Positions 33,015-42,325 are shown, counted from the first letter of the stretch. The stretch is 64,000 nucleotides of DNA from Phycisphaeraceae bacterium (GCA_029260655.1 JAJDCU010000040.1:36705-100704), one strand, 5' to 3'. Numbers and translations: made by a program. The notes: generated from the sequence alone by a model not told the origin.

Positions 33015-33914
33015 ATGAGTACCCTGGACGTGACCCAACTGGACCTGGAACAGATCACCCTGCCCGCCCGGAATGTCGAGGCATACCTGTCGGCGTTTCT
33101 GCGTCATCGGCCGCTGCCGGAGAACCTCAAGCGGGCGGTCGCGTACGGGCTGCTCGGCGGCGGCAAGCTGGTCCGCCCGATCCTGGTGATCCGTTGCTGC
33201 GAGGCGGTCGGTGGCCGGCCCGAACAGGCGCTGGCTCCGGCGGCGGCGATCGAGATGGTCCACGCATTCAGCCTGGTCCACGACGACCTGCCGGCGATGG
33301 ACGACGACGATCTGCGCCGCGGCCGGCCGACCCTGCACAAGCAGGAAGGCGAGGCCATGGCCGTGCTCGCCGGGGACGCGATGCTGTCGCTGGCGTTCGA
33401 GCTGATCGCCACACGGATGCGGTCGGCGGATACCGCCTTCGCCGTGATACGCGAGCTGTCGATCGGGACCAACGACATGATCGCCGGCCAGGTCCAGGAC
33501 ACCCTCCCCCCGGCCGAGGAGATCGCCGAGGACCCGATCGACCGTTTAGAACTGATCCACAAGAACAAGACCGGTGCGCTGTTGCGTGCGGCTTGCCGGA
33601 TGGGCGCGATCTGTGGCGGGGCGGCGGCGGCGGAACTGGCGGCCCTGACCCGTTACGCCGAGGCGGTCGGGCTGATGTTCCAGGCCGTCGACGACCTGCT
33701 GGATGTGACTTCCACGACGGATGAGCTGGGCAAGGCCGCCCACAAGGACGCCGACCAGGGCAAGCTGACCTACCCCGGTGTGCTTGGGGTCGAGGGCACC
33801 CGTGACCAGATCACGCGCCTGCACGCCAAGGCCCACGCCGCGTTGGAAAGTTTCGACCGTCGGGCCGATCCGCTGCGTGAGTTGTGTGACTACCTGGCTG
33901 TCAGACAGAAATAG
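33015..33914 (+). CDS. ispA: Polyprenyl (farnesyl/geranylgeranyl) diphosphate synthase
   Basis: The protein is 299 residues. It elongates allylic diphosphates with IPP in the cytosol. The first Asp-rich motif is VHDDLPAMDDDDLRRGRPT and the second is VDDLLDVT; GGKLVRP and HKNKTGALL are also present. The two extra residues in the first motif (DDxxxxD) are typical of bacterial farnesyl diphosphate synthases. It is followed by dxs on the same strand, the usual ispA-dxs pairing of isoprenoid synthesis. The exact chain length is inferred from the family. Confidence 0.92.
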   Translation: MSTLDVTQLDLEQITLPARNVEAYLSAFLRHRPLPENLKRAVAYGLLGGGKLVRPILVIRCCEAVGGRPEQALAPAAAIEMVHAFSLVHDDLPAMDDDDLRRGRPTLHKQEGEAMAVLAGDAMLSLAFELIATRMRSADTAFAVIRELSIGTNDMIAGQVQDTLPPAEEIAEDPIDRLELIHKNKTGALLRAACRMGAICGGAAAAELAALTRYAEAVGLMFQAVDDLLDVTSTTDELGKAAHKDADQGKLTYPGVLGVEGTRDQITRLHAKAHAALESFDRRADPLRELCDYLAVRQK

Positions 33915-34002
33915 AGATCCTCATCCCGAAGTGCGCCGCTTCCCATCCTTCGGATCGCCTTGACCTGTCTCGCCCTGAACAGCCAACCCCACAGCCTCCA
34001 TC

Positions 34003-34031
34003 CTGACGCAGGGCGGTGTACCAGATAGAAT
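34003..34031 (+). promoter_or_regulatory. Candidate sigma-70 promoter of dxs
   Basis: CTGACG (34003-34008), a 17-base spacer and TAGAAT (34026-34031). Transcription would begin near 34038, about 67 bases before ATG 34105. It suggests that dxs can be expressed apart from ispA. Confidence 0.45.
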
Positions 34032-34104
34032 CACACACGCGGACGCGGTTGATGACAAACTATCTTCCCTCCGGGTGCGTAAGATCGACGGATAGCCCAA
34101 TCAC

Positions 34105-36042
34105 ATGGATGCACCCCTGCTAAGCACGATCCAGAGCCCGGCCGACCTCAAGCGGCTGGCGATCGACCAGTTGCCGCAACTGGCCGGGGAGATCCGGCAC
34201 GTGATCTGTGAGCAGGTCGGCAAAACCGGCGGGCACCTGGCGCCGAACCTGGGTGTCGTTGAGTTGACGATCGCATTGCACTACGTCTTTGACTTCGCCC
34301 ACGACCGGCTGCTGTTCGACGTCGGGCACCAGTGTTACCCGCACAAGCTGTTGACCGGCCGACTCGGCCTGCTGCCCAAGCTGCGCACCCGCGATGGGAT
34401 GGCCGGGTTCCCCGATCCCGATGAGTCGCCGTACGACCTGTTCGCCGTCGGCCACGCCGGGACCGCTATCTCCACCGCCGTCGGCATGGCGCGCGGCGAT
34501 GCGCTCAACGGCGAGCACGATCGCAAAGCCGTCGCGCTCGTCGGGGACGCCTCGATCGTCAACGGCGTGGCGCTGGAGGGCCTGAACAACGCCGGCACAC
34601 TCGACCGCCAGTTCCTGGTCGTCCTCAATGACAACGGCATGTCCATCAGCGAGCCCCAGGGCGCGATGGCCGCCTACTTCGACCGCGTCCGCGTCAGCCC
34701 GACCTACGGCGACCTCAAGAAACGCGCGCACAAGGTCCTCGAAAATATCCCCGGCGGCTCGATCCTCGAAGAGATCTACCACCGCGGCGGCGAGATGCTC
34801 AAGCACGCGCTCGCCACCGACCACCTCTTCGAGCACTTCGGCCTCGTCTGTGTCGGTCCGATCGATGGCCACGACCTGCCGACGCTCATCGACATGCTCA
34901 ACGAGATCAAGGACATCAACCGCCCGGTCCTGCTGCACGCCAAGACAATCAAGGGCAAGGGCTTTGAGCCGGCCGAGGGCGACGCGACCGCCTTCCATTC
35001 CCCCAAGCCGTTTACCGTCGACGGCTGCCGGGTCGAGGTCGCCAAGGGCGGGCGCAGCTTCACCAGCGCCTTCGCCGACGCGATGCTCAAGCTCATGGCC
35101 GAGGACGAAAAGATCTACGCCGTCACCGCCGCGATGGGCCCGGGCACCGGCGTCGATAAGCTCATCGAAAAATACCCCGACCGCGCGCGCGATACGGGTA
35201 TCTGCGAGTCCCACGCGATGGACATGTGCGCCGGGCTCGCCAGGACCGGGCACAAGCCGTTCTTCGCGGTGTATTCGACGTTCAGCCAACGCGCCTTGGA
35301 TCAGACATTCCAGGAAGTTTCGCTGCAAGGCCTGCCCGTAAGAGTCTGTATGGACCGGGCGGGGCTGGTCGGCGGCGACGGCGCGGTCCACCACGGGTTC
35401 ATGGATATCTCGATGTTCCGCACGCTCCCCGGCGCTGTGTTGCTCGCCGCTTGCGACGAGCCGACACTCAAGGCGGGGCTTCGGTTTATGAAGGACTACG
35501 ACGCCGGGGCGACCTTCCTGCGCTACCCGCGCGACAACGTCGCCAAGCAACCGCTGCAGATTGAAGCCGAATGCCCGCCCTTTGTGTTGGGCAAAGCCAA
35601 CCTCGTCATCGCACCGAGCGCCAAGCCCGACCTGGTCATCCTGGCCTGTGGCACGTCGGTCTACGCCGCGGCGCAGGCGATCGGTCCGCTGACCGATCAA
35701 GACCACGACATCGCGCTCTACGACGCCCGCTTCGCCAAGCCGGTGGACATCGAGCTATTGCGAAAAGTGATCGGCGCAGGCATCCCGGTCCTGACGATCG
35801 AAGAGCACGCACTCGTCGGCGGCTTCGGCTCGGCCGTGCTCGAAGCCTGCAACGAGGCCAAACTCCCGACCCGGCACATCACCCGTCTGGGCCTGCCGAT
35901 GAAGTGGATCAAGCAGGCCAGCCGAAGCGCCCAGCTCGCCGAGGTCGGCCTCGACGCCGAAGGCATCGCCCGCGCGATCCGTAGTGTTCTAAGCGACCAC
36001 CCCTCGCCACAACCCGACCCGGCCGTAGCGCGGACGCAATAG
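34105..36042 (+). CDS. dxs: 1-deoxy-D-xylulose-5-phosphate synthase
   Basis: The protein is 645 residues. DXS joins pyruvate and glyceraldehyde 3-phosphate with thiamine diphosphate, the entry step of the MEP isoprenoid route. Motifs: KTGGHLAPNLGVVELT, DVGHQCYPHK, GHAGTAISTAVGMA, the ThDP-binding VALVGDASIVNG to VLNDNGMSIS, IDGHDLPTL, FFAVYSTFSQRALDQ, DRAGLVGGDGAVHHG and YPRDNV. The GDAS form replaces the usual GDGA in the cofactor motif, a small variation. Length and order match the family. Confidence 0.95.
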   Translation: MDAPLLSTIQSPADLKRLAIDQLPQLAGEIRHVICEQVGKTGGHLAPNLGVVELTIALHYVFDFAHDRLLFDVGHQCYPHKLLTGRLGLLPKLRTRDGMAGFPDPDESPYDLFAVGHAGTAISTAVGMARGDALNGEHDRKAVALVGDASIVNGVALEGLNNAGTLDRQFLVVLNDNGMSISEPQGAMAAYFDRVRVSPTYGDLKKRAHKVLENIPGGSILEEIYHRGGEMLKHALATDHLFEHFGLVCVGPIDGHDLPTLIDMLNEIKDINRPVLLHAKTIKGKGFEPAEGDATAFHSPKPFTVDGCRVEVAKGGRSFTSAFADAMLKLMAEDEKIYAVTAAMGPGTGVDKLIEKYPDRARDTGICESHAMDMCAGLARTGHKPFFAVYSTFSQRALDQTFQEVSLQGLPVRVCMDRAGLVGGDGAVHHGFMDISMFRTLPGAVLLAACDEPTLKAGLRFMKDYDAGATFLRYPRDNVAKQPLQIEAECPPFVLGKANLVIAPSAKPDLVILACGTSVYAAAQAIGPLTDQDHDIALYDARFAKPVDIELLRKVIGAGIPVLTIEEHALVGGFGSAVLEACNEAKLPTRHITRLGLPMKWIKQASRSAQLAEVGLDAEGIARAIRSVLSDHPSPQPDPAVARTQ

Positions 36043-36092
36043 TCCAACTCAAAGTCGTCCTCTCTCCCCAACCCCGTCCCCCGATACCCGAC

Positions 36093-36428
36093 CTACTTAT
36101 GCCCCTTGGGCCCGCCGCTGGCCAGGTACTTTTTCGTGATCGACGCGGTCAGGTCTACACCGTTGATGTTCGCCAGCGTACACAACCACGCCAGCACGTC
36201 GGCGAACTCGCCTTCAAGATCCTCGTGGGTCGACCCGCCTGAGGTGTCGCCGCCTTCACCCTTGATCTTCTGGAGGGTCGTCGCCAGTTCGCCGATCTCC
36301 TCGATCAGCCACATGAACGTGCCCGGCGTGCCCCGCGCCGAGTCGGTTTCGAAGTAGCGATCCCGGATGTACTCCTGGAAGTCGTGGAGGGTGACCGGGT
36401 CGTGGGCGTTGTCGTCGTGGTTGTCCAT
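36093..36428 (-). CDS. MazG-like nucleotide pyrophosphohydrolase
   Basis: The protein is 111 residues with one MazG-type helical domain. The Mg-binding residues are visible as EEIGELA (ExxE) and EGEFADVLAWL (ExxD). The family cleaves NTPs or dNTPs to monophosphates and pyrophosphate, for house-cleaning or stress. ATG 36428 is used; TTG 36446 would add 6 residues. It is convergent with dxs and sits just ahead of the efflux permease on the same strand order, without evident functional link. Confidence 0.85.
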   Translation of the reverse strand: MDNHDDNAHDPVTLHDFQEYIRDRYFETDSARGTPGTFMWLIEEIGELATTLQKIKGEGGDTSGGSTHEDLEGEFADVLAWLCTLANINGVDLTASITKKYLASGGPKGHK

Positions 36429-36466
36429 CAGCGCATTGTACGCCAAGCCGCCGGCCCGACGGCGGG

Positions 36467-37810
36467 TCAGGCCTGGTCGGAAGGCTCGCTGGCCCGGTAG
36501 CCCAGCGCCTCAATGGCGCGGACCAGCCCCGGACGATCGAGCCCAGTCCCCCAAACCGTCGCCCGGCCGGCGTCCAGATCGACCTGTGCCTGTTGGACCC
36601 CAGGCAACTCACGCAGCGCCCGGCCTACCGCATCGGCGCAGTGCGAACACCGCATCCCGATGACTTGCAGCACGGCGGTCTGTCTGTGGTCGGCGTCTTG
36701 GGGCTTACCTGAAACGGATCCGCCGCTCAGGCGCGCGGGCAGGAATCGCGACGGGATCACGGACCCGACCAACATCAAAAGCAACAGCCCGGCCCAGACG
36801 TGGATCATCCAGCCCGGCCCGGCCAACGCGTGGGTGTGCTCAGCGGACGGGATCCCAAGGCTCACATAGCCGGCAAGCAGATCCAGCAGATACCCCGAGC
36901 CCAGCGCCGCCCCGGCCGTGGTCAGCAGGTAGATCACCGTCGTCCGCCTGCCCAGCAGTTTCCAGTTCACCGTGATCGTCGCCACGTTCGTCGCGGGACC
37001 GGCGATCAGGAACACCAGCGCTGCGCCCGGCGAAGCGCCCAGGTGAAGGAACGCAACCGCCAGCGGGATCGACCCCGTTGCGCAGACATACACGGGGATC
37101 CCCACCAACATCATCACGAACAGGCCTAGCATGCCCCGGCCCAGGTAAGGCTCGAGCGAGCCCTGCCCGACGAGCGCCGCCAGCACCGCCGCCGCCAACA
37201 CGCCAAGCAGCAGCGGGCGGGCGATGTCGCGCGGCAGCGTGACCAGCGCGTAACGCAGCGCCGCTGATGTCTTAGCCGAAAAGCCATGCTTCGGGGCTTG
37301 ATCGGAGGTGTCGCAGCAATCTTTGCCCTTGCCGGCGCAAGCGTCGTCGGCTTCGGCGGTCAACACACCGGTTGCCGCGTCGGTCTTCTCATCGCCGCGC
37401 GCCGCGAACTCGATCAGCGTCCCGCCGACCAGCCCCGTCACCAGCGCGACCACCGGCCGAATGACCGCCAGGACCGGCCCCAGCAGCGCGTAGGTCGCCA
37501 GGATCGAATCGACCCCGGTCTGCGGCGTCGCCAGCAGGAACGCCGACGTCGCGCCCCGGCTTGCGCCGTGTTGTCTAAGCGAGGCCGCGACCGGGATCAC
37601 CCCGCAGGAGCAAAGCGGCAGCGGCACCCCTAGCACCGTCGCCTTGACCACCGGCCCGACACCACGTCCGCCCAAATGTTGCTCGACCCATCGCCGGGAG
37701 ACCAGCACCGACAACACACCTGCCACCAGGAATCCCAGCAACAGGTAGGGGGACATCTCCCCGAGCACCAGCCAGGCCCCCGCCATGATCTCAACCGTTT
37801 TCTGCCACAT
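36467..37810 (-). CDS. SO_0444-family Cu/Zn efflux permease (DUF318) with C-terminal heavy-metal domain
   Basis: The protein is about 447 residues. Two permease halves have the family signatures GVPLPLCSCGVIPVAASL, TPQTGVDSI, GIPVYVCATGSIPLAVAFL and FLIAGPATNVATI, in about nine membrane helices. A cytosolic loop is Cys-rich (ACAGKGKDCCD). A heavy-metal-associated domain sits at the C-terminus (VIGMRCSHCADAV, CxxC). The family exports Cu or Zn. The fused metal-binding domain would deliver or sense the metal. The start is not firm: ATG 37810 or an upstream in-frame start at 37837. No metal regulator adjoins it, but a Fur gene lies at 22864. Confidence 0.88.
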   Translation of the reverse strand: MWQKTVEIMAGAWLVLGEMSPYLLLGFLVAGVLSVLVSRRWVEQHLGGRGVGPVVKATVLGVPLPLCSCGVIPVAASLRQHGASRGATSAFLLATPQTGVDSILATYALLGPVLAVIRPVVALVTGLVGGTLIEFAARGDEKTDAATGVLTAEADDACAGKGKDCCDTSDQAPKHGFSAKTSAALRYALVTLPRDIARPLLLGVLAAAVLAALVGQGSLEPYLGRGMLGLFVMMLVGIPVYVCATGSIPLAVAFLHLGASPGAALVFLIAGPATNVATITVNWKLLGRRTTVIYLLTTAGAALGSGYLLDLLAGYVSLGIPSAEHTHALAGPGWMIHVWAGLLLLMLVGSVIPSRFLPARLSGGSVSGKPQDADHRQTAVLQVIGMRCSHCADAVGRALRELPGVQQAQVDLDAGRATVWGTGLDRPGLVRAIEALGYRASEPSDQA

Positions 37811-37904
37811 CGGAATGATTGTAGGCCAGCACCACACGGACCGCCGGACACGATCTCGGGGGGCCTAGGACGCGTTCCCTAGTTCTACTGAATCCAGTCC
37901 TGCC

Positions 37905-37979
37905 GTTTAGCGGCGGGTCACAGACCCGCGCGTTGGCCCAAAGGGCCAAAGACCGTTGATCTGCGATCGCCCGCTAAAC
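37905..37979. repeat. Cruciform-like element: outer 9-bp stem enclosing two hairpins
   Basis: The outer stem is GTTTAGCGG (37905-37913) with CCGCTAAAC (37971-37979), perfect over 9 bp. Inside are GCGGGTC-ACA-GACCCGC (37913-37929) and TTGGCCC-AAA-GGGCCAA (37933-37949), both perfect with 3-base loops. The fold is a three-way junction. It lies between the OFA transporter stop and the permease start. A shorter relative beginning GTTTAGCG occurs at 61251. Confidence 0.8.
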
Positions 37980-38049
37980 ATACCAGCATGCCAACACGAC
38001 TTACGGGACGCGAACGAATTGGCGACGGTCCCGTGTCGGGTTACGAAGG

Positions 38050-39684
38050 TCAGGCGCCGACGGATTCAAGGCGCTGTGCGCTCCGGGTCGCCCGGCCCAG
38101 GGCGATAGCCAGCCCCGCGGAGATCAGGCACAGCACCGCGGCCAGCACGAACGCGGCGAAGTAGCTGCCGGTCAGCGCCTTGGCGACGTTGCCCGCCGCG
38201 ATCCCGATCACCCCGGCGATCCCGTAGCTGGTGAAGACCCAGCCGTAGTTAGCGCCTAGGTTCTTCGCCCCGAACAGGTCGGCCGTCGCCGAGGGGAACA
38301 ACGCGAAGTTGCCACCGAAGTTGAACCCCACGATGCTGGCGACCACGGCGATCGACATTTCGGTGTCGGCCTGGCTCAGCACGCACATGGTCACGGCCTG
38401 GAAGAGGAACATGGCGACGAACGCCGGCGTCCGGCCGATGCGGTCGGAGATCAAGCCCCACAACACCCGGCCGACCGCGTTGAAGATCGCCAGGTACCCG
38501 ACCGCCTCGGCGCCCCTGAGCATCAGGTCGGCCTTGATCGGGTCGGTCAGCACCTGCCCGGCGGCCTGGGCGCCCGCGACGAGCTGGTCGCCGGCAAACA
38601 CCTTGATGATCCCGATCACCATCAGCCCCGCCATCGCGCCCGAGAAGAACATCAGCCAGAGCATGTAGAACGCCGGCTTCTTGAGTGTGTCGCGCCAGGT
38701 CGTGTCACCGCTGGCCTGGGTCAATGATGGTGTGTCGGCGATAGGCGGATTCCGCAGCAGCATCGCGCCCAGCGTCACCGCCACCAGGCACACCACCCCG
38801 TGGACCAGGAAAAACGACGTGATCCCGTTGTCTTCGATATACCCCAGCGCCCCGACATACCGGCCCTTAAAGAGGTACGCCCCGAACCCAAAACCCGCCA
38901 CCGCCAGCCCGCTGACCAGGCCCTTTTGGTTGGGGAACCACTTGATCAACGCCGCGATCGGACAGACGTAGGCGAAGCCGATCCCCGCACCGGCCAGCAG
39001 ACCGACCGTTGCCCAGAGCATGAAGATCCTGTCCACCGGGCCCAGCCGGCCGACGAACTGCTGCCCCGTCGTGATCCCGGCGACGGCGACCGTGATGACA
39101 ATCGCCTGGGGCACGTACCGAAGCATCGGATTATCACGGGCCTTCTCGCGTGAGCCCAGCAGCGCATCGAAGATCATCAGCGCGATCAGCCCGACCGTGC
39201 CGGTCAACATCGCGTGCGCAAGGAAGAACACGACCGAGTTGTTCATTAGCGAAGCGACCATAAAGCCCGCGCCCATCAGGCACGCCCCGATGATCGCCGT
39301 CTGCCTGGGGCCGCGCACGTCCTGAACGCGCCCGGCGAAGACCATCGTCAACGCAAACGAGAGGATGCAGATCGAGAACGCGTACTTGAGGTAGCCCTGC
39401 TGGGTGGCGAGTTGCATGTCCCTGGCGGCCTGATCGGCAACGACCGTCATCCCCGCGGCGTCCGCCTCCTGCGCGCCCTGGGCTATCAACGCCGCTTGCT
39501 CGGCTTGGGTCACCACCTGCGGGAAGACCATCGCGTCCAACGGCTGCCAGAAGATGCTGTAGCCGTAGACCGTCCCCAGGATCAACTGAACCAGGACCGC
39601 CCCGATCAGCACCTGGAATCGGATCGGGATCAACGCGGTGTCTGAATCTTGGGTCGTAGATGCGGAGGGGGGCGCAGGGGTCAT
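38050..39684 (-). CDS. OFA-type major facilitator transporter (oxalate/formate antiporter family)
   Basis: The protein is 544 residues with about 12 membrane helices. The OFA signature near the N-terminus (LIGAVLVQLILGTVYGYSIF) and SGLAVAGFGFGAYLF, RVLWGLISDRIGRTPAFV and NFGGNFALFPSATADLF are present. An unusually long loop (about residues 58-95) separates helix 1 from helix 2. The family exchanges small carboxylates; the substrate here is unknown. A good promoter lies upstream (39739-39767). It is monocistronic. Confidence 0.88.
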   Translation of the reverse strand: MTPAPPSASTTQDSDTALIPIRFQVLIGAVLVQLILGTVYGYSIFWQPLDAMVFPQVVTQAEQAALIAQGAQEADAAGMTVVADQAARDMQLATQQGYLKYAFSICILSFALTMVFAGRVQDVRGPRQTAIIGACLMGAGFMVASLMNNSVVFFLAHAMLTGTVGLIALMIFDALLGSREKARDNPMLRYVPQAIVITVAVAGITTGQQFVGRLGPVDRIFMLWATVGLLAGAGIGFAYVCPIAALIKWFPNQKGLVSGLAVAGFGFGAYLFKGRYVGALGYIEDNGITSFFLVHGVVCLVAVTLGAMLLRNPPIADTPSLTQASGDTTWRDTLKKPAFYMLWLMFFSGAMAGLMVIGIIKVFAGDQLVAGAQAAGQVLTDPIKADLMLRGAEAVGYLAIFNAVGRVLWGLISDRIGRTPAFVAMFLFQAVTMCVLSQADTEMSIAVVASIVGFNFGGNFALFPSATADLFGAKNLGANYGWVFTSYGIAGVIGIAAGNVAKALTGSYFAAFVLAAVLCLISAGLAIALGRATRSAQRLESVGA

Positions 39685-39738
39685 GTCAGATCGGCCTTGT
39701 GGTTTGGCGGGCGCTCGGCCCAGCTTGGGGAGAGAGTT

Positions 39739-39767
39739 ATAATAAAGACTGATAATACTTTTGTATA
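39739..39767 (-). promoter_or_regulatory. Sigma-70-type promoter of the OFA transporter
   Basis: On the minus strand, TATACA (39767-39762), a 17-base spacer and TATTAT (39744-39739), within an AT-rich patch. Transcription would begin near 39732, about 48 bases before the ATG at 39684. Confidence 0.6.
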
Positions 39768-39962
39768 GTCGCCTCGATTGGTGTTATGGCACCCATATGA
39801 TCGGTTAAACGTTCGCAAGGCAAGCCCGCCCTCGCAGCAGCCACATGTGAAGCAGAAGGAAGCCGGTCCGGTGTAACATTGACATGTTGTTTGGACCATT
39901 GCCTTACCATGAGGTGGCATCGTAACCAGAGTTTTGCGTACCGGCTGCCGGGAGTGACACGG

Positions 39963-40808
39963 ATGTGGCCATTCACACGACGCTTGGCAGTTCTTGCCGC
40001 TTTCCTCATGCCGATCGGTTACGTCGGTATCATCCTGGGCGTGGTTAGTCATGAATTGCTGGGTCATGGGCTTACGGCCATTTTGCTGGGGGGGCATTTC
40101 GAGGGCTTTGTCATTAAGTCGGACGGCATGGGTTGGGCAATCGCATATCCCGCGCAGGGCGCTCCGGAATGGCATGACAGTGTGATCTGGGCAGGTGGGG
40201 TAGCTGCCACAATGGTCGTTGGGTTGGTTCTGTTAGGCCTTGGCATCCTATGCAGAAGATCGCTGTGGCTATGCACCTCGTTGATCATTTTGGCCCAGGA
40301 GACGCTGCTCGACAGCGCGGCCTATACATTCTGGAGTGCGCTGTATCCCGGCACGGTGGGCGACGCTGCCAGGATCGTGGAACTGACCGGATCAGGCGTG
40401 GTTCAAGGACTGCTCGTTGCGCTGGGCGTGACGTTGACTGTGACTGCGACAGTTATTCCATTTAAGCTACTTCTCGACGCTGCTGAATCGTGGTTGACGG
40501 CGGGGGGGTATTTCACTTCAAGCCAGCGTGCAGTCGTGATCGTGGTTTTGTTCCTGGTGCCTGTCGGTGGCGGGTATTACGATTTCGACTGGAACCAGCT
40601 CATTGAGGGCATAGGTTATGTACCAGCGCACGCCAATTTGTTGCTTGTGCTCCCGACCGCGTTGGCGCTGTGGATATGGCCGCGCCGCTGGATGCCGTCG
40701 AGCACGCATGCGGAATCGGCCGGATTTGCAATTACGATCGCGTGGTCGGCGGGGCTCATGACGGTGTTAGTCACAGCGATGTGGCTGAGTTACGGCGTGA
40801 GTTGGTGA
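39963..40808 (+). CDS. Multi-pass membrane protein with an HELLGH metalloprotease-like motif
   Basis: The protein is 281 residues with about seven membrane helices. SHELLGHGLTAILLGG (about residues 28-43) recalls the zinc helix of M50 membrane proteases, but the spacing is HExxxH rather than HExxH. Helix geometry would still place both histidines near one face only if the helix is distorted. GGSGIS-type motifs of rhomboids are absent. ATG 39963 has GGGAG 8 bases upstream; earlier in-frame starts lack a site. Function is unknown; M50-related intramembrane protease is one option. Confidence 0.55.
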   Translation: MWPFTRRLAVLAAFLMPIGYVGIILGVVSHELLGHGLTAILLGGHFEGFVIKSDGMGWAIAYPAQGAPEWHDSVIWAGGVAATMVVGLVLLGLGILCRRSLWLCTSLIILAQETLLDSAAYTFWSALYPGTVGDAARIVELTGSGVVQGLLVALGVTLTVTATVIPFKLLLDAAESWLTAGGYFTSSQRAVVIVVLFLVPVGGGYYDFDWNQLIEGIGYVPAHANLLLVLPTALALWIWPRRWMPSSTHAESAGFAITIAWSAGLMTVLVTAMWLSYGVSW

Positions 40809-40867
40809 GGGAGCAGCGGGATTCTATGAGACAAACCAGGCGAACCCGGGTGCTGCGCTTGCATCGC

Positions 40868-41368
40868 TCACAGGGTTGGCGGGGTTTCCGGCACCGCGTC
40901 TGTCTGGGCCTTGCGGTAGGCGATCAGCCGTTGTTCGATGGTCTTATCCGACAGCGCCAGGATCGCCGCGGCGAACAGGGCGGCGTTGACCGCGCCGTGG
41001 CTGCCCATGCTCATCGTCCCGACCGGGATACCCCTGGGCATGTTGCACGTCGACAACAGCGCGTCGATCCCGCCCATCAGTTTGCCCTCCATCGGCACGC
41101 CCAGCACAGGCAGGTGGGTCCCCGCCGCCATCACCCCGGCAAGATGCGCGCTCATCCCCGCCGCCGCGATGATCACCTTCAGGCCGCGCTTAGCAGCGGT
41201 CGTGACGAACTCATGAGCGCGATCCGGCGTGCGGTGCGCCGAGCACACCTTCATCTCATAAGCGATACCCAACTGCTCCAGCACGGCAGCGCACTGCCGC
41301 ATCGCCGTGGCGTCGTTTGGGCTTCCCATGACGATCCCGACCAGGGGGCTTGGCTGGTTCTCGCTCAT
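40868..41368 (-). CDS. purE: N5-carboxyaminoimidazole ribonucleotide mutase
   Basis: The protein is 166 residues. PurE moves the carboxylate of N5-CAIR to carbon 4 in purine synthesis. The class I bacterial motifs are GIVMGSPNDATAM, VCSAHRTPD, AAAGMSAHLAGVMAA, PVLGVPMEGKLMGGIDALLS and MPRGIPVGTMSMG. It is usually paired with purK, which is not here. A TATACT box lies only 8 bases upstream of the ATG, so the transcript may be almost leaderless. Confidence 0.95.
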   Translation of the reverse strand: MSENQPSPLVGIVMGSPNDATAMRQCAAVLEQLGIAYEMKVCSAHRTPDRAHEFVTTAAKRGLKVIIAAAGMSAHLAGVMAAGTHLPVLGVPMEGKLMGGIDALLSTCNMPRGIPVGTMSMGSHGAVNAALFAAAILALSDKTIEQRLIAYRKAQTDAVPETPPTL

Positions 41369-41375
41369 GGGCGGG

Positions 41376-41381
41376 AGTATA
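41376..41381 (-). promoter_or_regulatory. -10 box (TATACT) close to the purE start codon
   Basis: TATACT on the minus strand ends 7 bases before the purE ATG (41368). The -35 region (TTACGT at 17 bases) is poor. Transcription from it would start within a few bases of the ATG, giving a leaderless or near-leaderless message, and no ribosome site is visible upstream of the ATG. Confidence 0.4.
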
Positions 41382-41410
41382 GCGGGATCGTTGGAAGGAC
41401 GTAACCTAAG

Positions 41411-42295
41411 TTACTTACCTTTGTCTTTTCTTGATTCCGGTTTGACCAGATCGCCCCACGCCTCGGGCAGGACCTGCAGCCAGTATCGGCCGTGGACCCG
41501 GTCAACGCAGACCTTGCAGCCAAACGCCTCGCTGAGTTTCTCAGGCGTGATGATCTGGTCAGGCGGGCCCGCGGCGACGAACCGGCCGTCGCGCATCAGC
41601 ATCACTCGGTCGGTCTTTGGCGACAGCTCCTCAACGTGGTGGGTAATCATCAGGACCGCCGGGGCGCTGGGTTGGCTAAGCACCTGTTCGATCGTCGCCA
41701 GCACCTGCTCCCGCCCGGCCAGGTCCAGGCCCGCGGTCGGCTCATCCAGGATCAAAAGCTCCGGCACATGCACCAGCGCCCGCGCGATCAACGCCCGCCT
41801 CTGCTCGCCGGTCGACAACAACCCGAAGCGATGATCCATACGGTGTGACAGCCCAACCAAAGACAGCAACTGCCGGGCCCGCTGCTCCTGTTCGTCGGTG
41901 TACTTGTCGTACAGCCCGACCGTCGCGAAGAACCCGGTGATGACCGCCTCGGTCGCGCTGAGGTCCGCATCAACCACCGCCCCCATGACGTGCAGCCCTC
42001 CTGCATCGGTCGTCGGGTTGACGATCCCGATGCGCTTACGGAGCTTGCGGATGTCGGTCAGTCCCAGCGTTTCACCCAGCACACGCACCGTCCCGCCGGT
42101 GGCGAACATCTGCCCCAGCAGGCAGCGCGCAAAGGTCGTCTTCCCGCAGCCGTTGGGTCCGAGGATCGCCGTGTATCGGCCGGGGTCCAGGCGACAACTT
42201 ACACGGTCCAGGATCGTCGTGCCGTTGCGGATCACAACCAGGTCGGCCACCTCGACCGCAGGTGCCGACAGGCTGTTTTGTGGCTCATCTTTCAC
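41411..42295 (-). CDS. ABC transporter ATP-binding protein
   Basis: The protein is 294 residues. Walker A GPNGCGKTT, signature LSTGEQRRALIARAL, Walker B LLILDEPTAGLD and the switch histidine MITHHVEE are intact. The Gln loop is IGIVNPTTDAGG-like and atypical. No permease or binding protein adjoins it, so the substrate is unknown; it resembles molybdate/metal-type or ModF-like ATPases in the C-terminal half. A repeat element (R6) lies immediately upstream. Confidence 0.88.
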   Translation of the reverse strand: MKDEPQNSLSAPAVEVADLVVIRNGTTILDRVSCRLDPGRYTAILGPNGCGKTTFARCLLGQMFATGGTVRVLGETLGLTDIRKLRKRIGIVNPTTDAGGLHVMGAVVDADLSATEAVITGFFATVGLYDKYTDEQEQRARQLLSLVGLSHRMDHRFGLLSTGEQRRALIARALVHVPELLILDEPTAGLDLAGREQVLATIEQVLSQPSAPAVLMITHHVEELSPKTDRVMLMRDGRFVAAGPPDQIITPEKLSEAFGCKVCVDRVHGRYWLQVLPEAWGDLVKPESRKDKGK

Positions 42296-42325
42296 AGGCT
42301 AACATGTTACCTTGATTCGCCATGT

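Noticed and set aside
34120..35706. 528-codon open frame antisense to dxs
   Set aside because: The plus strand encodes a full DXS with all motifs. The antisense reading has no recognisable domain and is expected by chance at this G+C.
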